NCBI RefSeq assembly: GCF_017573545.1
Contig: NZ_JAGEOK010000011.1
Coordinates: forward strand, 186,001-250,000
DNA: 64,000 nucleotides
Direction: 5' to 3'
DNA from: Actinomadura nitritigenes
GTDB taxonomy: Bacteria; Actinomycetota; Actinomycetes; Streptosporangiales; Streptosporangiaceae
The notes beneath the pieces are model-generated. The model saw nothing but the letters and a program-made list of their open reading frames with translations. It searched no databases and was not told where the DNA came from. The position numbers and the translations under genes were made by a program. The first letter of the stretch is position 1. Each line of letters begins with the position of its first letter. Positions 49,777 to 58,450 of the stretch are shown here, one piece after another.

Positions 49777-50757
49777 CTACAGCCAGCCGCTCTTGCGGAG
49801 CCTGAGGTAGAGCAGGACGCACACGACCGCCATCACGACCAGGACGACCGGGTAGCCCCACGTCCACTTCAGCTCGGGCATGTGCGCGAAGTTCATGCCG
49901 TAGATCCCGGCGATCGCGGTCGGCACCGCGATGATCGCCGCCCACGCCGAGATCTTGCGCATGTCCTCGTTCTGCCGCTTGCCGAGCAGCGCCAGATGCG
50001 CGTTCAGCACGCTGTTCAGCAGCTCGTTGTGCGCGTCGACCTGCGCGTCCACCCGCAGCAGGTGGTCGAGCACGTCGCGGAAGTACTCCCGGGTCCCGGC
50101 GCACTCGGAGACCCGGCCCTTGACGATCTCCTGCAGGACCGGCACCAGCGGGTCCTCGGCGGTGCGGAACTCCAGCACCTCCCGCTTGAGCGAGTAGATG
50201 TCGGCGGTGACGTCGCGGGCCCGCGGGTCGAACACCGCCCGCTCCAGCCCGATGATGTCCACCTCGACCTCGTGCGCGACCAGCCCGTACCGGTCCACCA
50301 CCTCGTCGCACACCGCGTACAGCACGGCCGTCGCGCCGTGCTTGAGCAGGTCCTTGTCCTGCTCCAGACGCCTGCGGACGGGGCCGAGCGGGTTCCCGGC
50401 CCCGTGCCGGACGGTGACGGCGAAGTCCTCTCCGAGGAACACCATGATCTCGCCGACCTCGATGTCGGACGTCTCGTCGACGTAGGCGAGCGTCTTCAGC
50501 ACCACGAACAGGGTGTCGTCGTAGCGCTCCATCTTCGGCCGCTGGTGCGCCGACACGGCGTCCTCCGCGGCGAGCGGATGCAGCCGCAGCTCGTCCTTGA
50601 CGAGCTCGAACTCCTCCTCGTCCGGCTCGTACAGGCCGATCCACAGGAAGCAGTCGCCGTTCGCCCGCGCCAGGTCGAAGGCGTCGCTGATGTCGCCGTC
50701 GATGTCGCTGCGGACGCCGCCCGCGTAGATGGCTTTGTCCACGATCACGGCACGCAT
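49777..50757 (-). CDS. corA: CorA-family magnesium/cobalt transporter
   Basis: 326 residues. The large N-terminal cytoplasmic domain (about 1-260) is followed by two C-terminal transmembrane helices. The selectivity motif is YGMNF (about 278-282) between them and MPELKWTWGYP in the loop, as in CorA, which forms pentameric channels for Mg2+. The protein ends in a short basic tail (LRKSGWL). ATG at 50757. No magnesium riboswitch-like structure is evident in the 77 bases separating it from the divergent phosphatase gene. Confidence 0.9.
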   Translation of the reverse strand: MRAVIVDKAIYAGGVRSDIDGDISDAFDLARANGDCFLWIGLYEPDEEEFELVKDELRLHPLAAEDAVSAHQRPKMERYDDTLFVVLKTLAYVDETSDIEVGEIMVFLGEDFAVTVRHGAGNPLGPVRRRLEQDKDLLKHGATAVLYAVCDEVVDRYGLVAHEVEVDIIGLERAVFDPRARDVTADIYSLKREVLEFRTAEDPLVPVLQEIVKGRVSECAGTREYFRDVLDHLLRVDAQVDAHNELLNSVLNAHLALLGKRQNEDMRKISAWAAIIAVPTAIAGIYGMNFAHMPELKWTWGYPVVLVVMAVVCVLLYLRLRKSGWL

Positions 50758-50834
50758 TGTCGCGCATCCGCCGCGCCGCGCGGAATCGCAGCGGTGATCA
50801 CATCCGGTCCGCGCATCTCCTACAGTGGCCAGTT

Positions 50835-51560
50835 GTGACGACCCTTCTCCTGGTAAGGCACGGCCTGACCGCTATGACCGGGCCGGTGCTGGCCGGCTGG
50901 ACCCCCGGCGTGCGGCTGGACGAGCGCGGCCGCGCGCAGGCCGCCGCGGTCGCCGGGCGCCTGGCGGCGCTGCCGCTCGCCGCGGTCGTCTCCAGCCCCC
51001 TCGACCGGTGCGTCGAGACCGCCGAGTCGGTCGCCGCCCCGCACTCCCGGGACGCCGGCGGCGCCGTCGGCAAGGTCGAGATCGACGAGCGGTTCGGCGA
51101 GGTCCGCTACGGCGACTGGACGGGCCGCCCGCTCAAGGAACTGGCCGAGGAACCGCTGTGGCGGGTCGTCCAGGCCCACCCGAGCGCCGCCCGGTTCCCC
51201 GGCGAGGACGGCGAGGCGATGGCGGACGCCCAGCACCGCGCCGTCGCCGCCGTCCGCGACTGGAACGAGCGCGTCGCCGCCGCGCACGGCCCGGACGCCG
51301 TGTACGCGGTGTGCAGCCACGGCGACATCATCAAGGCCGTCGTCGCCGACGCGCTCGGCCTCCACCTGGACCAGTTCCAGCGGATCCAGGCCGACCCCGC
51401 GTCGGTGACCGCGATCCGCTACACCGAGCTCCGGCCGTTCGTCCTCCGCCTCAACGACACCGGCGGCGACGTCGCCGGTCTCCTGCCCAAGCCGGACGAG
51501 GGCGATGACCGGAAAACCGGATCCGGGGCGAGTGACGCGGTCGTCGGCGGCGGCGCGTAG
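50835..51560 (+). CDS. Histidine phosphatase (MSMEG_4193 family)
   Basis: About 241 residues. The phosphoglycerate-mutase-like signature LVRHGLT (about 6-12) supplies the phospho-accepting His; the second His is in CSHGDIIKAV and the acid residue in FGEVRYGDWTG. This subfamily is kept next to DUF3090 and SCO1664 genes in actinobacteria; the substrate is unknown. The GTG at 50835 follows -10 TACAGT (50821-50826) by 8 bases with no ribosome-binding site, so it is probably leaderless. First gene of a three-gene operon. Confidence 0.88.
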   Translation: MTTLLLVRHGLTAMTGPVLAGWTPGVRLDERGRAQAAAVAGRLAALPLAAVVSSPLDRCVETAESVAAPHSRDAGGAVGKVEIDERFGEVRYGDWTGRPLKELAEEPLWRVVQAHPSAARFPGEDGEAMADAQHRAVAAVRDWNERVAAAHGPDAVYAVCSHGDIIKAVVADALGLHLDQFQRIQADPASVTAIRYTELRPFVLRLNDTGGDVAGLLPKPDEGDDRKTGSGASDAVVGGGA

Positions 51561-51570
51561 GGTCGATGTC

Positions 51571-52119
51571 ATGCCCGTCATCTCCTACGACCTGCCGGAG
51601 CGGTTCGTCGCCGGCGCCGTCGGGCGCCCCGGCGACCGTGCCTTCTACCTGCAGGCCCGCGCCGGCCGCCGCGTCACCAGCGTCGGACTGGAGAAGTTCC
51701 AGGTGACGCTGCTGGCGGAGCGGCTCGAGGAACTGCTGGACGAGGTGCTGCGGCGCAGCGGCGGCGAGGCCCACGTCCCCGCCGTCACCCCGTCCGAGCT
51801 GCGCGACGACGGGCCGCTGGAGCAGCCGGTGGAGGAGGAGTTCAAGGTCGGCACGATGGCGCTGGCCTGGGACCCCGACGACGAGCGCGTCGTCATCGAG
51901 GCGCAGGAGGTCACCGAGGGCGAGGAGGACGCCGAGGTCGGCGAGGACGACCCGGCCATCGCGGTGCTGCGGGTGCGGATCAGCCCGGCGCAGGCCCGCG
52001 CGTTCGCCGAGCGGGCCCTGCAGCTGGTCGCCTCCGGGCGGCCGCCGTGCCCCCTGTGCGGGCTGCCGCTGGACGCCGAGGGCCACGTGTGCCCCCGCCA
52101 GAACGGATACCTGGGCTGA
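51571..52119 (+). CDS. DUF3090 protein
   Basis: 182 residues. The start MPVISYDLPERFVAGAVG, the block AFYLQARAGRRVTSVGLEKFQVTLLAERLEELLD and the C-terminal zinc-ribbon-like CPLCGLPLDAEGHVCPR (two CxxC-type pairs) define this actinobacterial family. The function is unknown. It lies 10 bases after the phosphatase gene and 93 bases before the SCO1664-type gene, an arrangement conserved upstream of mshC in many actinobacteria. Confidence 0.88.
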   Translation: MPVISYDLPERFVAGAVGRPGDRAFYLQARAGRRVTSVGLEKFQVTLLAERLEELLDEVLRRSGGEAHVPAVTPSELRDDGPLEQPVEEEFKVGTMALAWDPDDERVVIEAQEVTEGEEDAEVGEDDPAIAVLRVRISPAQARAFAERALQLVASGRPPCPLCGLPLDAEGHVCPRQNGYLG

Positions 52120-52212
52120 GATGCGCGCGGTCGGCACGCCGGGCCGGGTCGCGGCCGCCCCGCACCGGGACCCGCGCTGGATCACGGGCGGCGCGGCCGG
52201 GAGAATGAGCGC

Positions 52213-52989
52213 ATGACGCAGTCCTCCCGGGACCGGGCCCCCGCCGGCGACCCCTCCGGCGACCGGGTCTCCCCCCGCGACGTCCCCGCCGCCGAGCGGC
52301 TGCTGCTGGCCGGCCGGCTGTCGATCGAGGGCCGCCTCGTCCAGGCCTCCAACGCCACCCTGTACTGCACCATCGAACACGACGGCGTCAGCGCCGCCTG
52401 CGTCTACAAGCCCGTCGCGGGCGAGCGGCCGCTGTGGGACTTCCCCGACGGCACCCTCGCCGAGCGGGAGGTCGCCGCCTACGAGGTGTCCAAGGCCATG
52501 GGCTGGGGCACCGTCCCCCCGACCGTCCACCGCGACGGCCCCTACGGGCCCGGCATGGTGCAGCTGTGGGTGGAGCCCGACCCCGACACCGACCTGGTCG
52601 CGCTGTCGCGCTCCGACGACGACGCGATCCGCCGCATGTCGGTGTTCGACGCCGTCGTCAACAACGCCGACCGCAAGATCGGGCACCTGCTGCCGCCCGG
52701 CGACGGCCACGTGTACGGCTGCGACCACGGCGTCTGCTTCTCCGTGGAGTACAAGCTGCGGACGGTGCTGTGGCAGTGGCGCGGCAAGCCGCTCACCTCC
52801 GAGGCGGTCGAGGCCCTCGGCCGGGTCGACCGCGCCCTGCGCGGCGGCCCCCTCGCCGCACGCCTCACCGAGCTGCTCACCGAGGAGGAGGTCGATGCGA
52901 CCCGCCGCCGCGTCGAGCTCATGCTCAAGCACCGCATCCACCCGTACCCGCCCGAGGACTGGCCCGCCATCCCCTGGCCGCCCCTTTAG
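52213..52989 (+). CDS. SCO1664-family protein (kinase-like fold)
   Basis: 258 residues. The core resembles PI3/4-kinase-like or HipA-like folds: CVYKPVAGERPLWDFPDGTLAEREVAAYEVS (with the YKP lysine), then DAVVNNADRKIGHLL (catalytic-loop Asp/Asn) and YGCDHGVCFSVE (metal Asp). So, unlike the pseudokinase at 36.8 kb, the likely catalytic residues are kept. Biochemical activity is unproven. It closes the phosphatase / DUF3090 / SCO1664 unit, and a strong hairpin follows. Confidence 0.85.
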   Translation: MTQSSRDRAPAGDPSGDRVSPRDVPAAERLLLAGRLSIEGRLVQASNATLYCTIEHDGVSAACVYKPVAGERPLWDFPDGTLAEREVAAYEVSKAMGWGTVPPTVHRDGPYGPGMVQLWVEPDPDTDLVALSRSDDDAIRRMSVFDAVVNNADRKIGHLLPPGDGHVYGCDHGVCFSVEYKLRTVLWQWRGKPLTSEAVEALGRVDRALRGGPLAARLTELLTEEEVDATRRRVELMLKHRIHPYPPEDWPAIPWPPL

Positions 52990-53020
52990 TCCAGGGGGGC
53001 GACCCCCTGGAACCCCCGTC

Positions 53021-53082
53021 ACGGTCGGTGGGCTGTTTCCCCGCTCCGCTGGCGCTCCGCGGCGAAACAGCCCACCGACCGT
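53021..53082 (+). terminator. Long hairpin after the SCO1664 gene
   Basis: A perfect 19-bp inverted repeat (53021-53039 and 53064-53082) with a 24-base loop, 32 bases past the stop. The loop contains CGCTCCGCTGGCGCTCCGC, also found in the opposite orientation at 39177-39195. It is much longer than a usual terminator stem, so it could also be a mobile or REP-like palindrome. Confidence 0.6.
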
Positions 53083-53088
53083 CGGGCA

Positions 53089-53275
53089 TGCCCGCTGCGC
53101 TCGCTGGCGCTCGCTCCGCGTGCCTGCCCGTGATGGCGGCCGGGCTTCGATCTCCCGGGGGCGGCCTCCTAGAACCCCCGTTACGACGGGCGGGGCGTGC
53201 CCGCTGCGCTCGCCAGGGCTCGCTCCGCGTGCATGCCCGTGACAGTGGCTGGGCTTCGATCTTCCGGGGGCGGGG
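53089..53275. repeat. Tandem intergenic repeat, two copies of about 78 bp
   Basis: Positions 53089-53166 and 53198-53275 are near-identical (offset 109 bases), sharing GCCCGCTGCGCTCGC, GCTCGCTCCGCGTGC and GGGCTTCGATCT blocks with a few substitutions. Together with the hairpin at 53021-53082 they fill the 354-base gap between SCO1664 and the TANGO2-like gene. I see no gene here. Confidence 0.75.
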
Positions 53276-53343
53276 CTTGGATGTGGTGGGGTGGGGGACC
53301 CCGGGGTTCGGGTGGGTTCGGGGGAAGTGCTCCAATTGGGGGC

Positions 53344-54108
53344 ATGTGCACGGCGATCATCAGTGTCGATCCCTCCGCCGCCGTCCCCGTCCTCGTCGCG
53401 GGCGTGCGGGACGAGTTCATCGCCCGGGAGTGGGAGCCGCCGGGACGGCACTGGCCCGGCCGGCCCGGCCTCGTCGGCGGCCGCGACCTGCGGGCCGGCG
53501 GCACCTGGTTCGCCGTGGACCCGGCCGCGCCGCGCGTCGCGCTGGTGCTGAACGGCCGCGGCAGGATGGCGCCCGAGGACGGCCGCGCCACGCGCGGCGA
53601 GCTGCCGCTGCGGACGGCCGCCGACGGCAAGCTCGGCGAGCCGGACCTCGCCGCCTTCGACCCGTTCCACCTCGTCGGCGCCGAACCGGACCGGGTGCGG
53701 CTGTGGAGCTGGGACGGCCGGGACCTCACCGAGCGCGACCTCGGCCCCGGCCTCCACATGATCGTCAACAGCGGGCTCGAGGGCGAGGGGCAGGAGGAGG
53801 GCGCGACCGAGGACGCCTACATGGCGGCCCGCCTCGCCCACTTCCGTCCGCGCCTGGCTGCCGCCGCCCGGCCCGAGCCCGGACCCCGCGACGACGTGCG
53901 CACGGCGTGGGGGGCGTGGCTGCCGCTGCTGGAGGGCGACGGCCTGCCGCGCGCCGACCACCGCGCGCTGCTGCCGCTGCTGGACATGGGCGACGGCCGC
54001 GTCTGGGGCACGACGTCCGTCAGCCTGGCGGCGCTCGCCCCCGGCGCCGTCCGCTACGACTTCTCCGCCGCTCCCGGCGACGGGGCGGGCTGGTCGCGGG
54101 TGCTCTGA
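53344..54108 (+). CDS. TANGO2/NRDE-family protein
   Basis: 254 residues beginning MCTAII, the family's invariant N-terminal Cys that becomes the nucleophile in the NTN-hydrolase fold. The usual NRDE sequence appears as VRDEFI (about 21-26), followed by GGRDLRAGGTWFAVD and VALVLNGRG. TANGO2 proteins act in heme or acyl-CoA handling in other organisms; the role in actinobacteria is open. No hydrolase operon partner is present. It stands between the SCO1664 unit and the peptide transporter. Confidence 0.82.
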   Translation: MCTAIISVDPSAAVPVLVAGVRDEFIAREWEPPGRHWPGRPGLVGGRDLRAGGTWFAVDPAAPRVALVLNGRGRMAPEDGRATRGELPLRTAADGKLGEPDLAAFDPFHLVGAEPDRVRLWSWDGRDLTERDLGPGLHMIVNSGLEGEGQEEGATEDAYMAARLAHFRPRLAAAARPEPGPRDDVRTAWGAWLPLLEGDGLPRADHRALLPLLDMGDGRVWGTTSVSLAALAPGAVRYDFSAAPGDGAGWSRVL

Positions 54109-54269
54109 CCCGCGCCCCCGGCGCACGGCGTTTTCCTCTCCGCGTCCGCGCGATCATGACGCTGGGTGCTAATTTGACTACCTAATGCGATCTTCGTGGC
54201 CGCCGCGTGCGGGCCCGGTCCGCGGATCGCTCCGGGCAGTCGGTCATCAGCAGACGGGGGAGTGCGCAG

Positions 54270-56036
54270 ATGACAGCAGTGAGACGGGGGGCGGTGGTCA
54301 CCGCCGGGCTCGGCGCGGCGGTGCTCGCGCTGGCGTCCTGCGGGAGCGGCGGTGGCGGCGGCGGGGGGAGCGCCGGCGGCACGCTGAAGGTCGTCGGGTC
54401 CTCCGACGTGGACCACCTCGACACCTCCAGCGTCTACACGACCTGGGGCAACATGCTGGCCCGCCAGTTCGCCCGGACGCTGTTCGGGTTCAAGGCCGCC
54501 GACAACTTCGACGACGCCATCAAGGTGCAGCCCGACGTCGCGCAGGAGATCCCCAGCACGCAGAACGGGGGCGTCAGCCAGGACGGCCGGACCTACACCA
54601 TCAAGCTGCGCACCGGCGTGCTCTGGAACACCAACCCGGCGCGGGAGGTGACCGCGCAGGACTTCATCCGCGGCATCAAGCGGGTCTGCAACCCGGCCAA
54701 GCCGTCCGGCGGCAAGGCGTACTACACCGAGACCATCGTCGGGATGAGCGCCTTCTGCAAGGGCTACGGCGGCGTCGACCCGAAGAGCGCGTCCGCCATG
54801 GCCGCCTACCAGAACGGCCACGACGTGGCCGGGCTGACGGCCAAGGACGACAAGACCCTCGTCATCAGGCTGACCCAGCCCGCGAGCGACTTCACCAACA
54901 TCCTCGCGCTGCAGTTCGCGGCGGCCGCCCCCGCCGAGTACGACGGGTACATCCCCGACAGCCCGCAGTTCCGCCAGCACACGGTCTCCGACGGGCCGTA
55001 CCAGATCGTCTCGTACACGCCGAACAAGCAGTACGTCCTCGACCGCAACGAGAACTGGAACGCCGCCTCGGACCCGACCCGGGCGCAGAACCCCCAGCGG
55101 ATCCAGATCACGATGGGGCAGGACTCGCCCGACGTCGTCCAGCAGCAGATGGAGCAGGGCTCCGCCGACCTCGCCTGGGACCAGCCGGTGCCCACCTCGC
55201 GGATCCCGGCCCTGAAGTCCAACCCCGACTTCAAGATCATGGACGGGTCGTCCAGCAACCCCTACATCGTCTTCAACACCCTCAGCCCGAACAACAACGG
55301 CGCGCTCGGCAAGGCGCAGGTCCGGCAGGCGATCAACTACGCGATCGACAAGACCGCGCTGATCCAGATCTACGGCGGCCCGGACGTCAGTGAGGTGCTG
55401 AACCAGGTCATCCCGCCGCGCAGCGTCGGCTACCAGCCGTTCAACCTGTACCCGACGCCCGGCAACGCCGGCGACCCGAACAAGTGCAGGCAGCTGCTCG
55501 CGCAGGCCGGGTACCCCGGCGGGCTGACGCTCAAGTTCCCCTACCGGGTCTCCAGCAACCACCCCAAGGTCGCGCAGTCGGTGCAGGCGAACCTGAAGGC
55601 GTGCGGGATCACCGCGAACCTCACGCCCGACACCAACGGCACCTTCTACAACACCACGCTGGTGACCCCCGCCGACGCCAAGGCCGGCAAGTGGGACATC
55701 GCCGGCCCCGGCTGGGTGCCGGACTGGTACGGCAACAACGGCCGCACCAACATCGTGCCGCTGTTCGACGGCCGCCAGTACGGCCCGAACTCCACCAACT
55801 ACGGCGACTACAACAACCCGAAGGTCAACGCGCTCATCGACCAGGCGCTGAAGGCCAAGGACACCAACGTGGCGGCCGGGTTCTGGGCGCAGGCCGACAA
55901 GCAGATCATGCAGGACGCCGCGGTCGTGCCGCTGATGAACCAGAAGTACCCGATCTTCCACTCGTCGCGGGTGAAGAACGCGCAGTACCTGCCGCAGTAC
56001 CAGGCGTACGACCTCAACCAGGTCAAGCTCTCGTAG
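54270..56036 (+). CDS. Peptide ABC transporter, substrate-binding lipoprotein (DppA/OppA family)
   Basis: 588 residues. Lipobox LALASC, with the modified Cys at about residue 24, then a Gly-rich linker and a family 5 solute-binding fold: GGTLKVVGSSDVDHLDTSSVY, GRTYTIKLRTGVLW, VSDGPYQIVSY, and VRQAINYAIDKTALI. Di- or oligopeptides are the likely cargo; siblings of this subgroup also bind other ligands. GGGGGAG lies 8 bases before the ATG. First gene of an ABC operon with two ATPases and two permeases. Confidence 0.92.
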   Translation: MTAVRRGAVVTAGLGAAVLALASCGSGGGGGGGSAGGTLKVVGSSDVDHLDTSSVYTTWGNMLARQFARTLFGFKAADNFDDAIKVQPDVAQEIPSTQNGGVSQDGRTYTIKLRTGVLWNTNPAREVTAQDFIRGIKRVCNPAKPSGGKAYYTETIVGMSAFCKGYGGVDPKSASAMAAYQNGHDVAGLTAKDDKTLVIRLTQPASDFTNILALQFAAAAPAEYDGYIPDSPQFRQHTVSDGPYQIVSYTPNKQYVLDRNENWNAASDPTRAQNPQRIQITMGQDSPDVVQQQMEQGSADLAWDQPVPTSRIPALKSNPDFKIMDGSSSNPYIVFNTLSPNNNGALGKAQVRQAINYAIDKTALIQIYGGPDVSEVLNQVIPPRSVGYQPFNLYPTPGNAGDPNKCRQLLAQAGYPGGLTLKFPYRVSSNHPKVAQSVQANLKACGITANLTPDTNGTFYNTTLVTPADAKAGKWDIAGPGWVPDWYGNNGRTNIVPLFDGRQYGPNSTNYGDYNNPKVNALIDQALKAKDTNVAAGFWAQADKQIMQDAAVVPLMNQKYPIFHSSRVKNAQYLPQYQAYDLNQVKLS

Positions 56037-56144
56037 CCGGCGGCGCCCGGGCGCCCGCAGGCGGCGCCGCGCCCGGGCACCGGCCCGCGCCCGCGCGCGG
56101 CGCGGGCCGTCCGCCGGCCGGATGCAGGACGTGAAAGGGCGTCG

Positions 56145-57365
56145 ATGAGTCTTCTCGAGGTGACCGACCTGCAGGTCTCCTTCAGCACGCCCGACGGGGT
56201 GGTGCGCGCCGTGCGGGGCGTCTCGTTCGAGGTGGACCGGGGCCGCACGCTCGGCATCGTCGGGGAGTCGGGCTCGGGGAAGAGCGTCAGCACCCAGACG
56301 CTGATGGGTCTCACGCCGGGCGCCCGGGTGAGCGGACGGGCCCTGTTCGAGGGCGCCGACCTGCTCACCGCGGGGGAGCGGCGGATGCGCCAGATCCGCG
56401 GCGCGGAGATCGCGATGATCTTCCAGGACCCGCTGTCGAGCCTGCACCCGCTGTACAGGGTGGGCTGGCAGATCGAGGAGATGATCCGCGCGCACGAGCC
56501 GGGCACCGGCCGGGACGCGGCCCGGAAGCGCGCGGTCGAGATGCTCGGCACGGTCGGCATCCCGCAGCCGGCGCGGCGCGCCGAGGAGTACCCGCACGAG
56601 TTCTCCGGCGGCATGCGGCAGCGCGCCATGATCGCGATGGCGCTGGCGCTGAACCCGAAACTGATCATCGCGGACGAGCCGACGACCGCGCTGGACGCGA
56701 CCGTCCAGGCGCAGATCCTGGACCTGATGCGGCGGCTGCAGCGCGAGTACGACACCGCCCTCATCATGATCACCCACGATCTCGGGGTGATCGCCGACAT
56801 GGCCGACGACGTGCTGGTGATGTACGGCGGGAAGGCCGCGGAGAAGGCGCGGCGGCGCCCCCTGTACTACCGGCCGCACCACCCGTACACCAAGGGGCTG
56901 CTGCAGTCGACGCCGTCGGCGGCGGCCGGCGCGGACCGGCTGCGGCCGATCCCCGGGCAGCCGCCGAGCCTGATCAACATCCCCTCGGGGTGCGTGTTCC
57001 ATCCGCGCTGCGAGTACGTGATGGACCGGTGCGTCACCGACGAGCCGGTCCTGGACCCGGTCACGGGCGACGACGACCCGACGCACGTGTCGGCGTGCTG
57101 GCTGCCGCTGGAGGCGCTGGGGCTCGGCGAGGACGCCGAGCGGCTGCGGCGCCGGGCGGTCGAGGAGGGACGGGTGCGGGCGCGCCCCGCGGCCGCGGCG
57201 CGCAACGGCGCCCCGGAGTCCTCGGGCGCGGTCGACGCCATCGCCGACGGCCGGAACGCGGACATGGAGGCGGGCGCGGACGGCGGCGCGAGCGCGGCCC
57301 GCCGGCACGGCCGGCCGGAGGGCGGGGACGACGGCGGAGCGCGCGGGGACGGAGGCGCCGTATGA
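56145..57365 (+). CDS. Peptide ABC transporter ATP-binding protein (DppD/OppD-like)
   Basis: 406 residues. Walker A GESGSGKS (about 39-46), signature FSGGMRQR, Walker B LIIADEPTTALD and the H-loop His. An oligopeptide/dipeptide C-terminal domain with a cysteine set (CVFHPRCEYVMDRC, about 285-298) suggests the Fe-S site known in this family. The last 70 residues form a low-complexity Ala/Gly/Asp/Arg tail not present in usual DppD proteins. The stop overlaps the next gene by 4 bases (ATGA). Confidence 0.93.
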   Translation: MSLLEVTDLQVSFSTPDGVVRAVRGVSFEVDRGRTLGIVGESGSGKSVSTQTLMGLTPGARVSGRALFEGADLLTAGERRMRQIRGAEIAMIFQDPLSSLHPLYRVGWQIEEMIRAHEPGTGRDAARKRAVEMLGTVGIPQPARRAEEYPHEFSGGMRQRAMIAMALALNPKLIIADEPTTALDATVQAQILDLMRRLQREYDTALIMITHDLGVIADMADDVLVMYGGKAAEKARRRPLYYRPHHPYTKGLLQSTPSAAAGADRLRPIPGQPPSLINIPSGCVFHPRCEYVMDRCVTDEPVLDPVTGDDDPTHVSACWLPLEALGLGEDAERLRRRAVEEGRVRARPAAAARNGAPESSGAVDAIADGRNADMEAGADGGASAARRHGRPEGGDDGGARGDGGAV

Positions 57366-58450
57366 GCGGCGAGGCGGGCGGGCCGGGCGAGGTCCTGGTC
57401 TCGGTCGAGGACGTCTACAAGCACTTCCCCATCAAGCAGGGGATCGTCTTCAAGAAGGAGATCGGCCGCGTGCACGCGGTCGACGGCGTCGACCTCCAGG
57501 TCCGGCGCGGCGAGACCCTCGGGATCGTCGGGGAGTCCGGCTGCGGGAAGTCGACGCTGGCGCGCTGCGTCACCGGGCTGCACCAGGTGACGGCGGGGCG
57601 GATCCTGTTCGAGGGCGACGACATCACCCGGCTCGGCAAGGCCGGCCTGAAGGCGTTCCGCCGCGACGTCCAGATGATCTTCCAGGACCCGTACGGGTCG
57701 CTGAACCCGCGCCGCCGCGTCGGCTCCATCATCGGCGACCCGTTCGCGGTGCACTCGATCGCGGGAGGCGCCGAGCGCAAGCGCCGGGTGCAGGAGCTGA
57801 TGGAGCTCGTCGGGCTGAACCCCGAGCACTACAACCGGTTCCCCGCCGAGTTCTCCGGCGGGCAGCGGCAGCGGATCGGGGTCGCGCGGGCGCTGGCGCT
57901 CAAGCCGAAGCTGATCGTGTGCGACGAGCCGGTGTCGGCACTGGACGTGTCCATCCAGGCGCAGGTCATCAACCTGCTGAAGGACCTGCAGGACGAGCTG
58001 GGCCTGACGTACGTGTTCATCGCGCACGACCTGTCGGTCGTCCGGTACGTCAGCGACCGGGTCGCGGTGATGTACCTCGGCAAGATCGGCGAGGCCGCGG
58101 AGGCGGAGACGCTGTACGGGCGGCCCCGGCACCCCTACACGGCGGCGCTGCTGTCGGCGGCGTCGATCGCCGACCCGGACGAGGCGGAGCGCGCCGAGCG
58201 GATCGTGCTGACCGGGGACGTCCCGTCGCCGATCGAGCCGCCGCCGGGCTGCCGGTTCCATCCGCGCTGCCCGAAGGCGGAGGACCGCTGCATCCGGGAG
58301 GACCCGCCGCTCGTGCCGCGCGAGGGCGACCCGTCCGACCACGTGACCGCCTGCCACTTCCCGGTGGAGCCGGGCGAGAGCCTCGCGCACAAGCACGCGG
58401 CGATCGCGCAGGTCTCCACCCAGCCGGAACTCCCGGAGGCCGAGGAATGA
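57362..58450 (+). CDS. Peptide ABC transporter ATP-binding protein (DppF/OppF-like)
   Basis: 362 residues. Walker A GESGCGKS (about 58-65), the ABC signature FSGGQRQR, Walker B LIVCDEPVSALD, and the C-terminal oligopeptide domain with a Cys cluster (CRFHPRCPKAEDRC). It pairs with the preceding ATPase to drive import through the two permeases. ATG at 57362 overlaps the previous stop; its own stop overlaps the next ATG. Confidence 0.93.
   Translation: MSGEAGGPGEVLVSVEDVYKHFPIKQGIVFKKEIGRVHAVDGVDLQVRRGETLGIVGESGCGKSTLARCVTGLHQVTAGRILFEGDDITRLGKAGLKAFRRDVQMIFQDPYGSLNPRRRVGSIIGDPFAVHSIAGGAERKRRVQELMELVGLNPEHYNRFPAEFSGGQRQRIGVARALALKPKLIVCDEPVSALDVSIQAQVINLLKDLQDELGLTYVFIAHDLSVVRYVSDRVAVMYLGKIGEAAEAETLYGRPRHPYTAALLSAASIADPDEAERAERIVLTGDVPSPIEPPPGCRFHPRCPKAEDRCIREDPPLVPREGDPSDHVTACHFPVEPGESLAHKHAAIAQVSTQPELPEAEE

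Noticed and set aside
54054..57308. A 1084-codon reverse-strand open frame opposite the peptide transporter
   Set aside because: Antisense shadow of the substrate-binding protein and ATPase genes; no start signal or domain.
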